DNA from: Pectinophora gossypiella
Taxonomy: Eukaryota; Arthropoda; Insecta; Lepidoptera; Gelechiidae
Assembly: GCF_024362695.1 (NCBI RefSeq)
Contig: NC_065433.1
Location: 23,185,700 to 23,249,699, forward strand
DNA length: 64,000 nt
Direction: 5' to 3'
Shown one piece after another: positions 43,866-56,049 of this stretch (position 1 is its first letter; every line of letters starts with the position of its first letter). Under the pieces are notes generated by a model, which saw only the letters and a list, made by a program, of their open reading frames with translations, was not told where the DNA came from and searched no databases. The translations under genes and the position numbers were made by a program.

Positions 43866-44140
43866 CGCGAAAACAAACGCTTCCAGACCCCGATACCGAC
43901 CTCGCTGGCGTGGTCCACGATTTCCCTTATTCACCGCTTATTGCTATAGGCCTATTAGGGTCGATTAAATATAAAATGTAAGTGATCCTGTCAGACGACG
44001 CCCTGAGCCGACGTTCGCGCCTAACTAACCTAACTAACCTAACTGGGCACCCTCGGGCGCGTTGTCATAAATTTCGTACCGGGTGCTAACCTTCACCGCT
44101 CCCGTAATAAGACACATTAAAACAAAATCTACAATTTTAA
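43866..44140 (-). repeat. GGACAAATGGGGAGCGC-family copy
   Basis: GACCCCGATACCGACCTCGC to ATCTACAATTTT. It contains CTAACTAACCTAACTAACCT (44021-44040), a short telomere-like (TTAGG/TTAG) run. Confidence 0.6.
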
Positions 44141-44182
44141 TTTTTTGTGCGCAATGTTTGGTGAAATGTAACCCTGTACATA

Positions 44183-44462
44183 AACAGCCTATATACGTCC
44201 CACTGCTGGGCACAGGCCTCCCCTCCATCAACCGGTGGGGGTATGGAGCATACTCACTCCACCACGCTGCTCCACTGCGGGTTGGTGGAGGTTTTACGGC
44301 TAATAGCCGGGACCAACGGCTTAACGTGCCCTCCGAAGCACGGAATCATCTTACTTTCCAAACAAAGGGCAGTCTCACAAAGTGATTTCGACATCGGGAA
44401 TCGAACCCGGACCTCCATATTGTGAGCCTAACGCTCTAACCACTAGACCACGAAGGCGTTGC
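44183..44462 (-). mobile_element. SINE-C, tRNA head and RTE-like 3' end
   Basis: At the left, ACAGCCTATATACGTCCCAC and TGCTGGGCACAGGCCTCCCC is the reverse of the RTE LINE 3' end (compare 11370-11405). The middle has GGACCAACGGCTTAACGTGC, the shared SINE domain. The right end is a tRNA-like head with GGGAATCGAACCCGGACCTC and TAACCACTAGACCACGAAGG. A tail-only fragment is at 44768-44825. Confidence 0.85.
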
Positions 44463-44825
44463 ACGGAGGTTTCTGTGTTAAGTGCTAGATTATTGCCAAC
44501 ATTCCTACCCAAGGAGTGGTGCCTGGTAGCGTCTCTGTGTGCGTTGAGCTTTAATAAAAAAGTCATCTAGATAGCGTGGATAGCTTTAGATTGTGAGTTT
44601 TCTATCAAGAGTTCTCGAGTGTCCATTAATAACACGTGGTGGCACAGAAAACTGATATTAACTTCGCAAAGTGAAAAATGATGCGAAAAGCTTCGGGGCT
44701 GGATCACGCGTCTTTGTTTTTGAGATTTTTGTGACACAGCGAGGAAGTATCAAGTTTCATAACGCATATACACAAACAGCCTATATACGTCCCACTTCAG
44801 GGCACACGCCTCCCCTCAATCAACC

Positions 44826-44982
44826 ACCAATAACCCGACAGAATTAAGTTGACAGCACACGTCAAACGGATTGCATATGCGCGAGATATCTATTTTATTC
44901 GCTGGGTTATTCTTTCATTTTAAAATTAACAGTTGCCAATCATCCGTCCCTTTCCTTTTCGGCGAATCAGAATATGACGAGA
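44826..44982. mobile_element. MITE-D fragment
   Basis: AATAACCCGACAGAATTAAG to TTTTCGGCGAATCAGAATAT. It abuts the truncated SINE-C tail, so one inserted in the other or a deletion joined them. Confidence 0.7.
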
Positions 44983-45139
44983 ATTCGGTGAAAATTAGTA
45001 CGCGTTTATTTTGTTGTGCCTGTGTAGTGACTTTTGAGTGAAAACGTCGCACTCATGTACTCCCGGTGATTTTTTCTCACCTAAAAATGTATGTCAAACC
45101 TACAATAAGTCACATTAAAAACTAAATATGTCCAATACG

Positions 45140-45435
45140 TCTTCTATCGTGTGGACTATGAGGTGGATTTCCAACCTCAGCAATCCTGGTCTAAGGCTTA
45201 TTATTTAGCCGCCAAAGGCCACTGACTCATGTTACTACGTACTTGTACATCAATAAATAGTAACCGGGACCGACAGCTTAACGTGGCTTCTGAGACATTT
45301 TCGGACAATCGGGTGTAATGATCATAACCAAACGAGAACTCACAAAGTAATTTTTGTGATAGGTGGTGTCCCCACCGGGATCGAACCCGGGACCTCCGGA
45401 TAGTGAGCCCAAAGCTCAACCACTGGTACAAGGAG
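45140..45435 (-). mobile_element. SINE-B, older copy
   Basis: CTTCTATCGTGTGGACTATG at the left, GGGATCGAACCCGGGACCTC at the right. Several small deletions, including part of the central domain. Confidence 0.8.
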
Positions 45436-46311
45436 TACGTAGTGATAATGTAAATTCATACACGACACGATAAGAAGAAGAAATAATGTGTCTGCAGGAA
45501 TCGGGATCAATGATACCTGAAGTAGGCTCACTTAATTTTCAAACCTACTTTAGTTTCGCTGAGAGATAATAACCTTCTTATCCAAATATAATATTAATTA
45601 ATTAATTAAAATCTGCTTTAACGAAAAAGATGTTTAAATATTACGTGACCTTGGACCTATATCATTTACTCTTTGCTTTTCCTGCGCACACTTAATTAAG
45701 GCTCACGAATAATAAGTACCCACTTAATTGTATTAAATCGTGTGATTCTATCTGGGTGGGGTTCTCCGCCGCAGTCGAGTAAATCGCTCCTCAGAACGAG
45801 ATTTAATTTGATATTAATGATATTAAATCCGGTACCTATGACTTCACTCGACCTTCGAAGTAAGGAGACAGAAGTAAGTTACAACATAAAGTGCTTCACA
45901 TATCAAAGAACTCCAGCATGATTTATACAAGCAAATCACACGTGTAGAGTACGAGAATGTCGTATCTAGGGAATGCAATCTCGATTTCGCAGGATCCCGA
46001 TCTTGTCTAATTTTCCGGGATCAATCCCGAAGCATAATATGACGAGATCCCATTCGAGATTGACGGAATTGAGAATCTCTTTGAGTTATTTTTTTTTTAT
46101 TAAGTATGCTGATTTCCAAAGCAAACTTAATTATTTTATGTAGTTAGTAATATTGAAGAATAAAGGATCTTGTTATTTTATAACCTCTCTATCACAAACG
46201 TCATTACATCGTTTTCAGCCATCCTAACTTTACATTTTTGATAAATCTATTGATATTTCCAATCCCACGGGATCTCGAATTTGCGATATCGAGTCGGGAT
46301 TGCATTCCGTA
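45436..46311. other. No gene seen
   Basis: Contains a MITE-D scrap (45485-45512). The 45960-46320 stretch holds GGAATGCAATCTCGATTTCG and its inverted partner GATATCGAGTCGGGATTGCA, an inverted pair that may be another MITE of about 330 bp. Confidence 0.45.
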
Positions 46312-46485
46312 GATAGGACCGTGATACGATGTCGCGTCGTGTCATGATACGACGTCGCGTCGTGATATGATGTCGCGTCGTGTCAGGATACGACGTCGCG
46401 TCGTGATATGATGTCGCGTCGTGTCATGATACGACGTCGCGTCGTGATACGATGTCGCGTCGTGTCATGATGCGACATCATACTG
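46312..46485. repeat. CpG-dense minisatellite, about 41-bp period
   Basis: Alternating ATACGATGTCGCGTCGTGTC and ATGATACGACGTCGCGTCGT units, four copies. It starts immediately beside the inverted pair at 46270-46320. Confidence 0.92.
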
Positions 46486-46889
46486 CATACCATTATGCTT
46501 GTCGATTACCCGTCCCTTTCCTTTTCAGCGGATAAGAAATTGACAGGTATAACTTAAAGTTTAGGAGGTGTCTGCAGGAATCGGGGCGGCTGGCTGCATT
46601 AATTTTGCGCCTTATTACTGTCTACTTTGGGAAGATTTCCATTGGCGGTAGATCACTGGTCGTACAAAACTATGTTTGAACTAATTTAACGACGTTCTAT
46701 CATAGTAACAAGAGTATTATATTGCAGTACACCCACGCGAAACTCAGCTTTAGTATTCAATATGTTTCTAGCCTATAAGAGAGCGCACTAGTGACCAAAG
46801 GCTTTCTCTTCATCCTTTCATCTTTCACAGTATTTGTGTGCGCTTTAGAATACTTAAGTACTTGTTTTAATTGAATAGTGTATTGCCTA

Positions 46890-47185
46890 GGTCAAAGATA
46901 AATAATAAAACGCTAATTTAGAATATATATCTCATTTTTATTTTTTACTTATTTTTAAATTTTAATTATGTATTTAGTATAAACGAGTACGTACGACGTT
47001 TGACCTTTTTTATTGATGACGTCATACGACAGTATTACATACATACATACATAAACTCACGCCTATTTCCCACCGGGGTAAGCAGAGACTATAGAATACA
47101 ACAGCATACGACAGTATTGCCATATATAAATTCTATCAGATTTTTGTTTTGACATTTCGTAAAAAGTATCTCATTTGACTAACGA
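46890..47185. mobile_element. MITE-E relative, interrupted
   Basis: GTACGACGTTTGACC, GATGACGTCATACGACAGTA and CGTAAAAAGTATCTCATTTG match 15110-15358. An ACATACATACATAAACTCACG repeat tail is inserted at 47039-47100, with CATACGACAGTATTNCCAT-like bases duplicated on both sides. Confidence 0.6.
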
Positions 47186-47280
47186 TGGTTACCGGGTGAG
47201 AGCCTTCAGCGCGTCCGAGGGGCGCCTCGGACAAGTAGTTAATGCAAATCTACAATAAGTCACGTTAAAAAAAACTAGCG

Positions 47281-49572
47281 ATGGAAATCGTAGTACCTAT
47301 AACCGGACTGCATTATTGCGATTTGTAAGGCACCATTGTGTGCAATCTGCAAACTAGAGTGAAACTAAATTAAATGGGTTCACTCACTCGAAATAAGCCC
47401 CGGCTAGAATTTTAGATAGGATGATTATTGCATAAATTACTGCCGCTCGGACCTGGCAGGTGACCAAGACTGGCTGAGTTTGGTTGGGTTAGGCTACGTT
47501 CACACGGCGACTATTCGATTCGACTTTTTCACGTAGGATTTTCCACAGAACACAAGATTTTTCCCGCATAGACTTACTTCGTGTACTTTTTATATTGCCG
47601 CTGCTAAATTCGATAAAATCTCGTAATGTCATACGGGATATATAATACCGTGTGTACGTAGCCTTAGAGCTTCCTCATTTATTATACACCTATTATTATG
47701 ATAGATAAAAAATCTACCTATCCCGGGTGACTTTATATTACTTTAAAAAACTAGACTACGAGTGTCATTTACAGATTCCATTTCTGTTAAAAAATAGTAA
47801 GGAAAATTATCACATTGTTTTAAGTTTACGCGGTTATTATCATAATTAAAGCACATAATAACGGGTTCTCGGATTCGGGTTCGCGGTAAGAACCCTTTAT
47901 TATGTGCTTTAATTGAGAAAATTATCGATTGTAGGTATTTTGTCCAAGAAAAAGAAAAACAAATTGTTATCACCGAATTTTAATTCGCAGTCGTAGGCGC
48001 GCGCGGTTGCTGACCGCGTCACTGCGTCAGTCGCTTGCGCATCTCTGTAGTGAGTGTAGACTCGCGCGAGTTTATTTTGTTGTGCTTGTGTAGTGGGTAG
48101 TGACTAGTGAGTGAAAACGTCGCACTCATATATTCCCGTTGGGAATACTACGAAACGGTTAATAAAGTGATCCCCAACACCGGAATCGAACCCGGGACCT
48201 TCGGATAGTGAGCCCTACGTGATAATGCAAATTCATACAAAAACGCGGATTCTGTTTAGAGGAAAATGTTGAACACTTGGAACAATTATTAAAATACAAT
48301 TAGGTTGTAAGTGGTACACAAGTTGATAAAATTTTACACATGCCTAAATACAAAAGTAATTTGCAAGTTGATACATTTAATTTATCGTTAATCCGTCGCT
48401 GACGTCGCTAACTGACGTATCTGAATTTTTTCACGAATCAGATTTGCACCTTTTCCTGTTGTGAATAAGACATATAAACACACAAACAGACACAGACAGA
48501 TATATGTATATATATAGATTTTATATAAAGAATTATATTTTCTGAAAGTAAAAATCTTTACTTACAAGAAAATGTCTAGTACAGGTGTATAAATACAATA
48601 AAAATTAAAAGCAAATTTCTTTGCCCTCTCCTACCTTTTCACGGAAATTCCAGCCGTCAGTCTCGTGGAATCCAAAAGGGAGGCAAAATCACGATAACAT
48701 TAACTCTAGGAATCCTTCCCCATAAATATTTACTACGTACATTGGATTTTGAGAAGAAATAATAGTTACAAAAATATTAAGACCTGTCAAATAAAACAAT
48801 CATAATATTTTAGGTGTCTATATTTCATTTTATCTAATAAATTGTTTTATTCAATAAACTAAAATGAAATCATAAAACATACAAACATTTCATAAAAAAA
48901 TATAGGTAAGTACTTTCGAAAAAATAGTTTTACTTATTTCTTTATTTCTCCATTCTACTCTTTCTCCTGCTCCCGTAGCATGCACGCACATATTGGATCT
49001 TTTTATCGCGCGCATGAGTACTTTAGTAGGTAAGTGTGTGATTCTTTGAACTGTGATTATTTTTTATACGTAATTAACTGTAGGAAGTTATATGGCGTTA
49101 AACATGCATACACTTATATTCTTATAATCTATATACACAGCCACAAGTAGCAGCCACTTTTCGTAATACGTAACAACATCGGTAACTATATTAGACCCTA
49201 TATACGACTAATCATGCTATATTAATAGTTAACAAATTAAATATGTCAGAAATTCATGAACATTCATGCCCTTCACACCAATCAATTTAAATCTATATCT
49301 TAGGAGTTACGGCAAAATTATAACTATCGGCCGACAAAATAAACTCAAGCGGTCTGATACCATATGGTCAAATTGCACGTCATGAAGTACGAGCGCCCCG
49401 CTAATTTTTTTATATAAATAAATAAATTCATGCCTGTAGCCCCAATAGGATGGACAGACTTTGTTTAAGAAGTACTTTGGTACGTATGGTGAGAGTGCGC
49501 GGGAAGTTAAGCTAATTCCAGCATAGAAATAAGTATTTTTTTCTGTGACTTAATTTCGTGATACATGTTTTA
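47281..49572. other. 2.3 kb without a recognised gene
   Basis: Includes a hairpin (47841-47915), a GC-rich patch (47985-48070), a 90-base block (48070-48150) also present at 45010-45060 (GTTTATTTTGTTGTGCTTGT, GAAAACGTCGCACTCAT), and a tRNA-like SINE scrap at 48175-48225. Confidence 0.45.
47841..47915. repeat. Hairpin, AGCACATAATAACGGGTTCT arms
   Basis: AATTAAAGCACATAATAACG pairs with TTATTATGTGCTTTAATT across a 20-base GC-rich loop. A single arm of the same family is at 18240. Confidence 0.75.
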
Positions 49573-49760
49573 TTGTAGGTTTGCCTCGGATGACATTCGC
49601 TACTTGACTGCACAAATGAGGAGCGCACAGAGCTGAGGATGCCTAAGTGGACGCAAACCTCAACTCAGAAGGGTCCCGGAGTGGGCTGATAGCGATAAGC
49701 GCTCAAAGAGGGAAAACGCCAAGCACGCTGGCGGGGTCCGTATCCACGATCTGGTCTATT
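49573..49760 (+). repeat. GGACAAATGGGGAGCGC-family copy, diverged
   Basis: TACTTGACTGCACAAATGAG, GATAGCGATAAGCGCTCAAA and GCTGGCGGGGTCCG keep the order seen at 2433-2745. Confidence 0.6.
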
Positions 49761-50132
49761 GCTGTAGCGAACTACCACAGAAAAATCAATTAATAGGCAT
49801 ATTTATCATACTAAAAAATAAATGGAATAGCCCAAAATTGCACGCATTTATCATAAAATAATAAATAAATGAACCGAGTACTGCCTAGTACCTTATAAAC
49901 TACTTTATAAATTAATAAAATCGTTGTAGTTGCAAGTATTCTTCAACATTTACTTTTGTCAAAGCATGGCAAAATATTAGTGTACTCAAGTAAGTAAATA
50001 GCCGTAGAGTATAGAACCCGCACATAGCTCGCGAGACGATATTTAAACCAACGTAGCATGGCTAGTAGCGTTGGCTTACATGTGGCGTCCCGATATACGG
50101 GAACTATACTACGGCTACAGAAGCGTGTTATA

Positions 50133-50244
50133 CGCGCATATCGCGCGCGACTCTTTAAATGGCAATGGCGGCCACGTAAAGGCCTTTTGCGCCGGCCAAA
50201 GAGGAGTGTTGAGAGCTCTCAATCTGTTATTTATAAGGTTGTCA
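50133..50244 (+). repeat. 112-bp flank duplicated across the errantivirus
   Basis: The 112 bases ending at the 5' LTR recur at 57913-58024 directly after the 3' LTR, same orientation, about 90% identical (shared GGCAATGGCGGCCACGTAAA and TGAGAGCTCTCAATCTGTTA). Confidence 0.85.
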
Positions 50245-50459
50245 ACCGACCCAACATGGGGAAGCATCTAAAAATATAATGATTTTGCATCAGACACCTA
50301 TTGTTCAATCCAAAACCCAAATAATCTTGTTGACACCTTGGACCACCAAGAATGAGAGGTGTATTTTTGAAAACCAAACCCCTAACTCTTTAACATGAGG
50401 ACTTATGTTAAAAAAAACAATTATTTTTTTAAAGTCAGTGAACCTTCAGTTATTTTGAC
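50241..50459 (+). repeat. 5' LTR with internal deletion
   Basis: 219 bp against 382 bp for the 3' LTR. The block of the 3' LTR between about 57665 and 57830, which holds the TATAAG promoter box, is missing here. Confidence 0.88.
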
Positions 50460-52085
50460 TGGCGCCCAACGTGGGGCCCAATTTCGCGAAAATCAGCTGG
50501 AAAATCGAGCAACGTGATCCAGAAAAGTCCCGTAGGTCGTGACTAGCAAAGCTTCGTGTGACTGTCAAGTCATCTAACTGGGAAGCCCAACAAATGAATT
50601 TGTCAAGAAAGAAACTACGTTGCTGACCCGCGCCACTGTGCTGCTGCTGCTGTGAGTGCCCTTTTGTATGAATCCTTCCCGATCCCAAGCCCTTCGTACT
50701 TATGTTAAAAATTTCAATAAATATGTTTTTAAAAGTCAGTGAAGCTTCAGTTACTTTGACTGGCGCCCAACGTGGGGCCCAGTTTCGCGAAAATCGGCTG
50801 GAAAATCGAGCAACGTGATCCAGAAAAGTCCCGTAGGTCGTGACTAGCAAAGCTTCGTGTGACTCTCAAGTCTTTTAACTAGGAAGCCCAATTTATGTTA
50901 AAAATTTCAATAATTTTTTTTAAAAAAGTCAGTGAAGCTTCAGTTATTTTGACTGGCGCCCAACGTGGGGCTCAGTTTCGTGAAAATTAGCTGAAAAATC
51001 GAACAACGTGATCTATAAAAGTCCCGTACGTCGTGACTAGCAAAGCTTCGTGTGACTGTCAAGTCTTATAACTGGGAAGCCCAAGAAATAAATTTGTCAA
51101 GAAAGAAGCTACGTTGCTGGCCCGCGCCACTGTGTTGCTGCTGCTGTGAGTGCCCTTTTGTATGAATCCTTCCCGATCGCAAGCCCTTCGTACTTATGTT
51201 AAAAATTTCAATAAATATGTTTTTAAAAGTCAGTGAAGCTTCAGTTATTTTGACTGGCGCCCAACGTGGGGCTCAGTTTCGTGAAAATTAGCTGAAAAAT
51301 CGAACAACGTGATCTATAAAAGTCCCGTACGTTGTGACTAGCAAAGCTTCATGTGACTCTCGAGTCATCTAACTGGGAAGCCCAACAAATAAATTTGTCA
51401 AGAAAGAAACTACGTTGCTGACCCGCGCCACTATGCTGCTGCTGCTGTGAGTGCCCTTTTGTATGAATCCTTCCCGATCCCAAGCCCTTCGTACTTATGT
51501 TAAAAATTTCAATAAATATGTTTTTAAAAGTCAGTGAAGCTTCAGTTACTCTGACTGGCGCCCAACGTGGGGCTCAGTTTCGTGAAAATTAGCTGAAAAA
51601 TCGAACAACGTGATCTATAAAAGTCCCGTACGTTGTGACTAGCAAAGCTTCATGTGACTCTCGAGTCATCTAACTGGGAAGCCCAACAAATAAATTTGTC
51701 AAGAAAGAAACTACGTTGCTGACCCGCGCCACTATGCTGCTGCTGCTGTGAGTGCCCTTTTGTATGAATCCTTCCCGATCCCAAGCCCTTCGTACTTATG
51801 TTAAAAATTTCAATAAATATGTTTTTAAAAGTCAGTGAAGCTTCAGTTACTCTGACTGGCGCCCAACGTGGGGCCCAGTTTCGCGAAAATCGGCTGGAAA
51901 ATCGAGCAACGTGATCCAGAAAAGTCCCTTACGTCGTGACTAGCAAAGCTTCGTGTGACTGTCAAGTCTTCTAACTGGGAAGCCCAAGAAATAAATTTGT
52001 CAAGAAAGAAGCTACGTTGCTGGCCCGCGCCACTGTGCTGCTGCTGCTGTGAGATGTACGAATCCTTCCCGATCCAAGCCCTTCT
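50460..52085 (+). repeat. Six tandem primer-site/leader units
   Basis: TGGCGCCCAACGTGGGG occurs at 50460, 50761, 50954, 51255, 51556 and 51857, spaced 301, 193, 301, 301 and 301. Each unit repeats the last 60-70 bases of the LTR (CAGTGAAGCTTCAGTTA...TTGAC), the primer site, and about 235 bases of leader ending in GCTGCTGCTGCTGTGAG. The last leader runs into gag. Confidence 0.95.
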
Positions 52086-52249
52086 TCCTCAAACCTCCAA
52101 CTTTTGTATTTAGGTCTAAGAATATCGGTAATGAATCCGACCCAAGTCATAGTATTGTGGGTGGTTTAAGCTCCGCTGAATCGCGCTGATCATTAAGTGT
52201 TCCTTGTGGTGAGTTTAGTGCCATAGCTAAAGAGACATCTTTAACTACA

Positions 52250-53334
52250 ATGGACCCAAAAACTTTAATAAATTTTGTTCCTACATACGATGGAGAACTA
52301 TTTACTTTATATAATTATGTTAATTCTGCCAAACAATGGTTAGATATAGCTAATGAATCGAAAGAAACAGTTATGTTGCTATTGAGCAAGTTAAAAGGGA
52401 AAGCTGCCCTTAGTGTTTTTATGATAGATCATGGGTTTAAATGGGCTAACATAGTGGCCGCTTTGAAGGCAGAGTGTGGAGATAATCGTGATTTTAATAC
52501 GTTGCTCATAGAGATATCAAACGTCATGAAAAAGGGAACTTATAAAGATCTCATATTCGAGCTTAAACAAAAAGTATTTTTCATTGAAAGTAAACTTGCG
52601 GATAAATAAAGGAACAAAATAATAATCGAAAACGTAATGGTCCTTCATATAAAAACCGCTCAAAACACCCTACGAAACAGTCTTCCTTATCACGATCAAA
52701 TGTAATGTTTCGAATTGCAACTTTAATGACACTGCACAAAAAATACTACAACTAGAGGCCGAAGGTCGGTTTGATAACATTAAGCGAAAAATCTCGCGAA
52801 TTTTGCCACCCCTGCCAATTATAAAGCAACAATGGCAACATAATAACAATATGTTCAAGTATCAACAACCAGGTCCGAATAATGCCGCACCCAAACAAAG
52901 CCATAATTATCAATCGACACCATTTGTGACGCAACGGCAAGTCGGGCAGAGCAAACAGAGTATCCCGTATCATCAACGATACCCATGGAAACCGAACGCT
53001 AATAACGTATTCAACCAACCTCGACATACTTATTTTGAACAATACAAGCCATAGATATCTAAGCTAGTAGGTGCTAATAAACCGGAGACGGAAGACATCC
53101 ATGAGAACCGCGCCTCGATTACGTCCTGGTGAAGTGAACTTGAGACGTGGTTATGTGGCAAAGGAAATGTTTTACCATCCAGAGGAAAATGAGTTCGACC
53201 CGGAACCGTACGAGGAATATGAACAGTACGAGGAATTTCCGGGCGAGAAAGATAATTATAGTTACTCTAACCCACCGCCAAATAACCTAAATTTAAATTT
53301 TCACAACGAGCCTCAGAACGACGACAAGTTATAG
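52250..53334 (+). pseudogene. Errantivirus gag, disrupted
   Basis: The first 120 codons (52250-52609) are open and look like an errantivirus capsid N-terminus (ATGGACCC start, KQWLDIANES, LLSKLKGKAALS). A stop follows. Gln/Asn-rich C-terminal remnants continue in shifted frames at 52803-53054 and 53071-53334 (the latter rich in Glu and Tyr). No zinc knuckle is seen, as is usual for this group. Confidence 0.8.
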
Positions 53335-53344
53335 AATTTAATCA

Positions 53345-54650
53345 CGTAAAATCTTACCTACCTTATTTTGAGACGGATAATCCTAAGTTGAAAATTCTGA
53401 TTGACACACGGGAAACCAACGCTCGTTTATAACTAATAAAGCCGCGCAGTATTTTTAGGAATACTGGAGGCCGAGTAAATTCACTGTTAGGACATCACAT
53501 GGAATAACCTCCCATGATGGATTGATTGAAACTCCGTATTGGCGAAAATATTTTGGAGAAGATAAGGGGCCGCATACATTCTATTTTTACGACTTCAGTC
53601 CTAAGTACGACATGTTAATGGGAACCGAAATAATAGAACAAATTGAAGCGAAAATCGACTTGAAGGAAAGAAAATTAAGTTTACCTGGCAAGGAAATCTT
53701 GATTTTCCATATGACGGATGATGACTCATTGAATATCGATGACTTATGCCGACTTATTTACAGGGGACGTCACAAATAGCGCGACCACCACTGTCAAGCA
53801 TAAAATTATCTTAACAGCAGAAGAGAATTTATCAAAGTCCTTTTAGGCTGCCGCAGATACAGCAAGAGGAAGTGAAAAAGTTGTCTAAATCGACAAGCTA
53901 CTACAAGAGAATATAATTCGACCATCCGAATCTCCGTGGGCATCACCGGTACATATAATTCCCAAGAAGTTGGATCAGTCAGGAAAACCAAAATGGCGAA
54001 TGGTCATTGATTACCGACGTCTAAATAAAGTCACTTAATCTGATAAATACCCATTGCCAAATATAGAGGAATTGTTATCAAAATTACAGAGTAACAATTA
54101 TTTTACTACTTTGGATTTAACTTCAGGATATCATCAAATACAAATCGATGAAGAGTCAATAGAGAAAACTGCGTTTAGTACTCCAAATGGTCATTATGAA
54201 TTTTTGAGAATGCCCTTTGGTTTGAAAAACGCGCCGGCTACGTTCTAGAGAATGATGAGCAGTGTTCTTAAGAACGAGATAATGCGTAATATTTGTTTAA
54301 ATTATTTGGATGACATCATTATTTATTCAAAAACGAAGCAAGAGCACATAAATAGACACAACAGGTCTTCGAAGCGTTAAGAAAAGCTAATTTAAAATTG
54401 AATAAAAATAAATGCGTTTTTATGACGGAGGAAATGGAATTTCTAGGTCATGTTTTAAATAAAGACGGTGTAAAACCTAGTCGAAAAAGAAAATCGAAAC
54501 AATTCCAAAATTCCCCATTCCTAAAACTTTGAAAGAAATTCGAGCATTTTTAGGACTGATAGGTTATTACAGGAAAGTACCTAATTTAAGCAAAATAATT
54601 AAACCCTTAACGAAAGCCGACTATAAATATTTCAAAATAATTATGTGGCA
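53345..54650 (+). pseudogene. Errantivirus protease/RT remnant with RNase H deletion
   Basis: 53522-53779 is the region between protease and RT (FYDFSPKYDMLMG). RT blocks lie at 53925-54350: WRMVIDYRRLN, a YFTTLDLTSGYHQI block, FGLKNAPATF and the catalytic YLDD. In-frame stops interrupt at about 54037 and 54246, and a frameshift lies near 54360. At about 54625 the sequence jumps from the post-RT connection to the ADALSR motif that normally follows RNase H, so most of RNase H is deleted. Confidence 0.85.
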
Positions 54651-55990
54651 GACGCTTTAAGTAGGGTTGAAATATTTCACACGGATTATAGTTCGTCGTC
54701 ACCCCAGCAGGTCCTTCAAATATGCCACCTACGCCGCGAAATCAGAGACCGGAATCGATGCGCGTCAATGTGGAGGACGACCTTTCTTTATCTGACACCT
54801 CCAAAAGTGGCACTTCAAGGGGAACTGTTCATTCTAATCAGTGTGATAGTGACACAGATTTGATTATTTTTGAATATGCATGCACCTTACAAAAAAGCGT
54901 TATTAAAAATGGAATTTGGTATTTTTATATACCTGAAGATGAAGAACAAACAATTAAAAAATTCATGTTAGAGTATCTCCCACACGAAAAATATGCTTTT
55001 ATTATACCTAATGATGATCTCTGTTGTAGAGTATCGGAAGTTTATCGAAAATATTTTGACCACAGTAAGTTCAAACCCACTAGATTCACTAAATCACTTG
55101 TAGAGATAAGTGACAACGTAAAACAGTAAACGTTAATTTACAATTTACAAGAAAACAGATAATGCATGTATAGAAAGTTGGCATAGGCAACTTAGGGAAA
55201 AATATTATGAAAAAACAAATTAAAAACTTTGTTCTTCATTGTGAAACCTGTAAAAAGGAAAAATATAATAGGCCACCCTTATATAACCTTAGCATATGAG
55301 ACTGAAACTCCCCATGAACCAATGGAAGTATGGCACATAGATTTTATGTCCTTGGAACGACAGTGGTATTTATAAATTCTCTAAATATGCGATATTTAAG
55401 CCGACAGAAAAAGTAGAGTTTACGATACCTTGGTTGAAATATTTGCTATGATAGGAGCGCCTAGGAAAATAGTACATGATGGAGAACAGTCATTTTGTAA
55501 ACAAGCTATTCCAAATATATAGCATAGTTGATCACACAACAAGCCCTCAACATCATAAATCCAATTTAGACGTAGAGACGTAGAGGCTACATAATACAAT
55601 TCAAGAACTTCAAAATTTGCAATGCGACTCCGATTTGGATCGGACTCAAAAAAAACATTATATCACTCACGCCTATAATGATACGACACATAGCACTATC
55701 AATATGACGCCCTTTGAAGTTTATTTTGGTAGGAAATCTAAGTTTTGATAATTTACGTGTAGTCATTCAACAAAATACAGCACAACAAAAGTTTTGTAAA
55801 TAAATTAAATAAAAACATTCACGTTTTAATAAAAAAGCAAAAAGAACAGCGTAACAATCATACAAATAAACGCATTAGGCCCCCGAAAACCTTTGATATA
55901 GGGGACTTAGCTTATTTAAATAATAGTATGGCAGACATGCACAAAACAAAATTAAGATTTTTGGGACCATATAGAATAGTTTCTATAGAA
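54645..55990 (+). pseudogene. Errantivirus integrase remnant
   Basis: One 135-codon segment (54722-55129) is open; its acidic start and YFYIPED stretch fit the spacer between RNase H and integrase. Further on are integrase pieces in several frames: a Cys-pair zinc-finger half near 55235, a core start (WHIDF) near 55330, an HDGEQSF block near 55478, and a C-terminal part at 55880-56010. The frame changes many times. Confidence 0.8.
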
Positions 55991-56049
55991 CCTAATAATA
56001 AGTATAAACTTAGCAATGGAAGAACTTATCACATTGAAGAACTCATTGT

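Noticed and set aside
44021..44045. Interstitial telomere array (TTAGG)n
   Set aside because: Only about 25 bases, mixed TTAGG/TTAG, inside a dispersed repeat copy.
47990..48070. CpG-island promoter
   Set aside because: GC-rich patch but no TATA, initiator or downstream exon that I could support; part of it recurs at 45.0 kb, so it is probably a repeat.
50446..50850. 134-residue minus-strand ORF
   Set aside because: Lies in the tandem primer-site/leader array and repeats itself; a shadow of the repeat.
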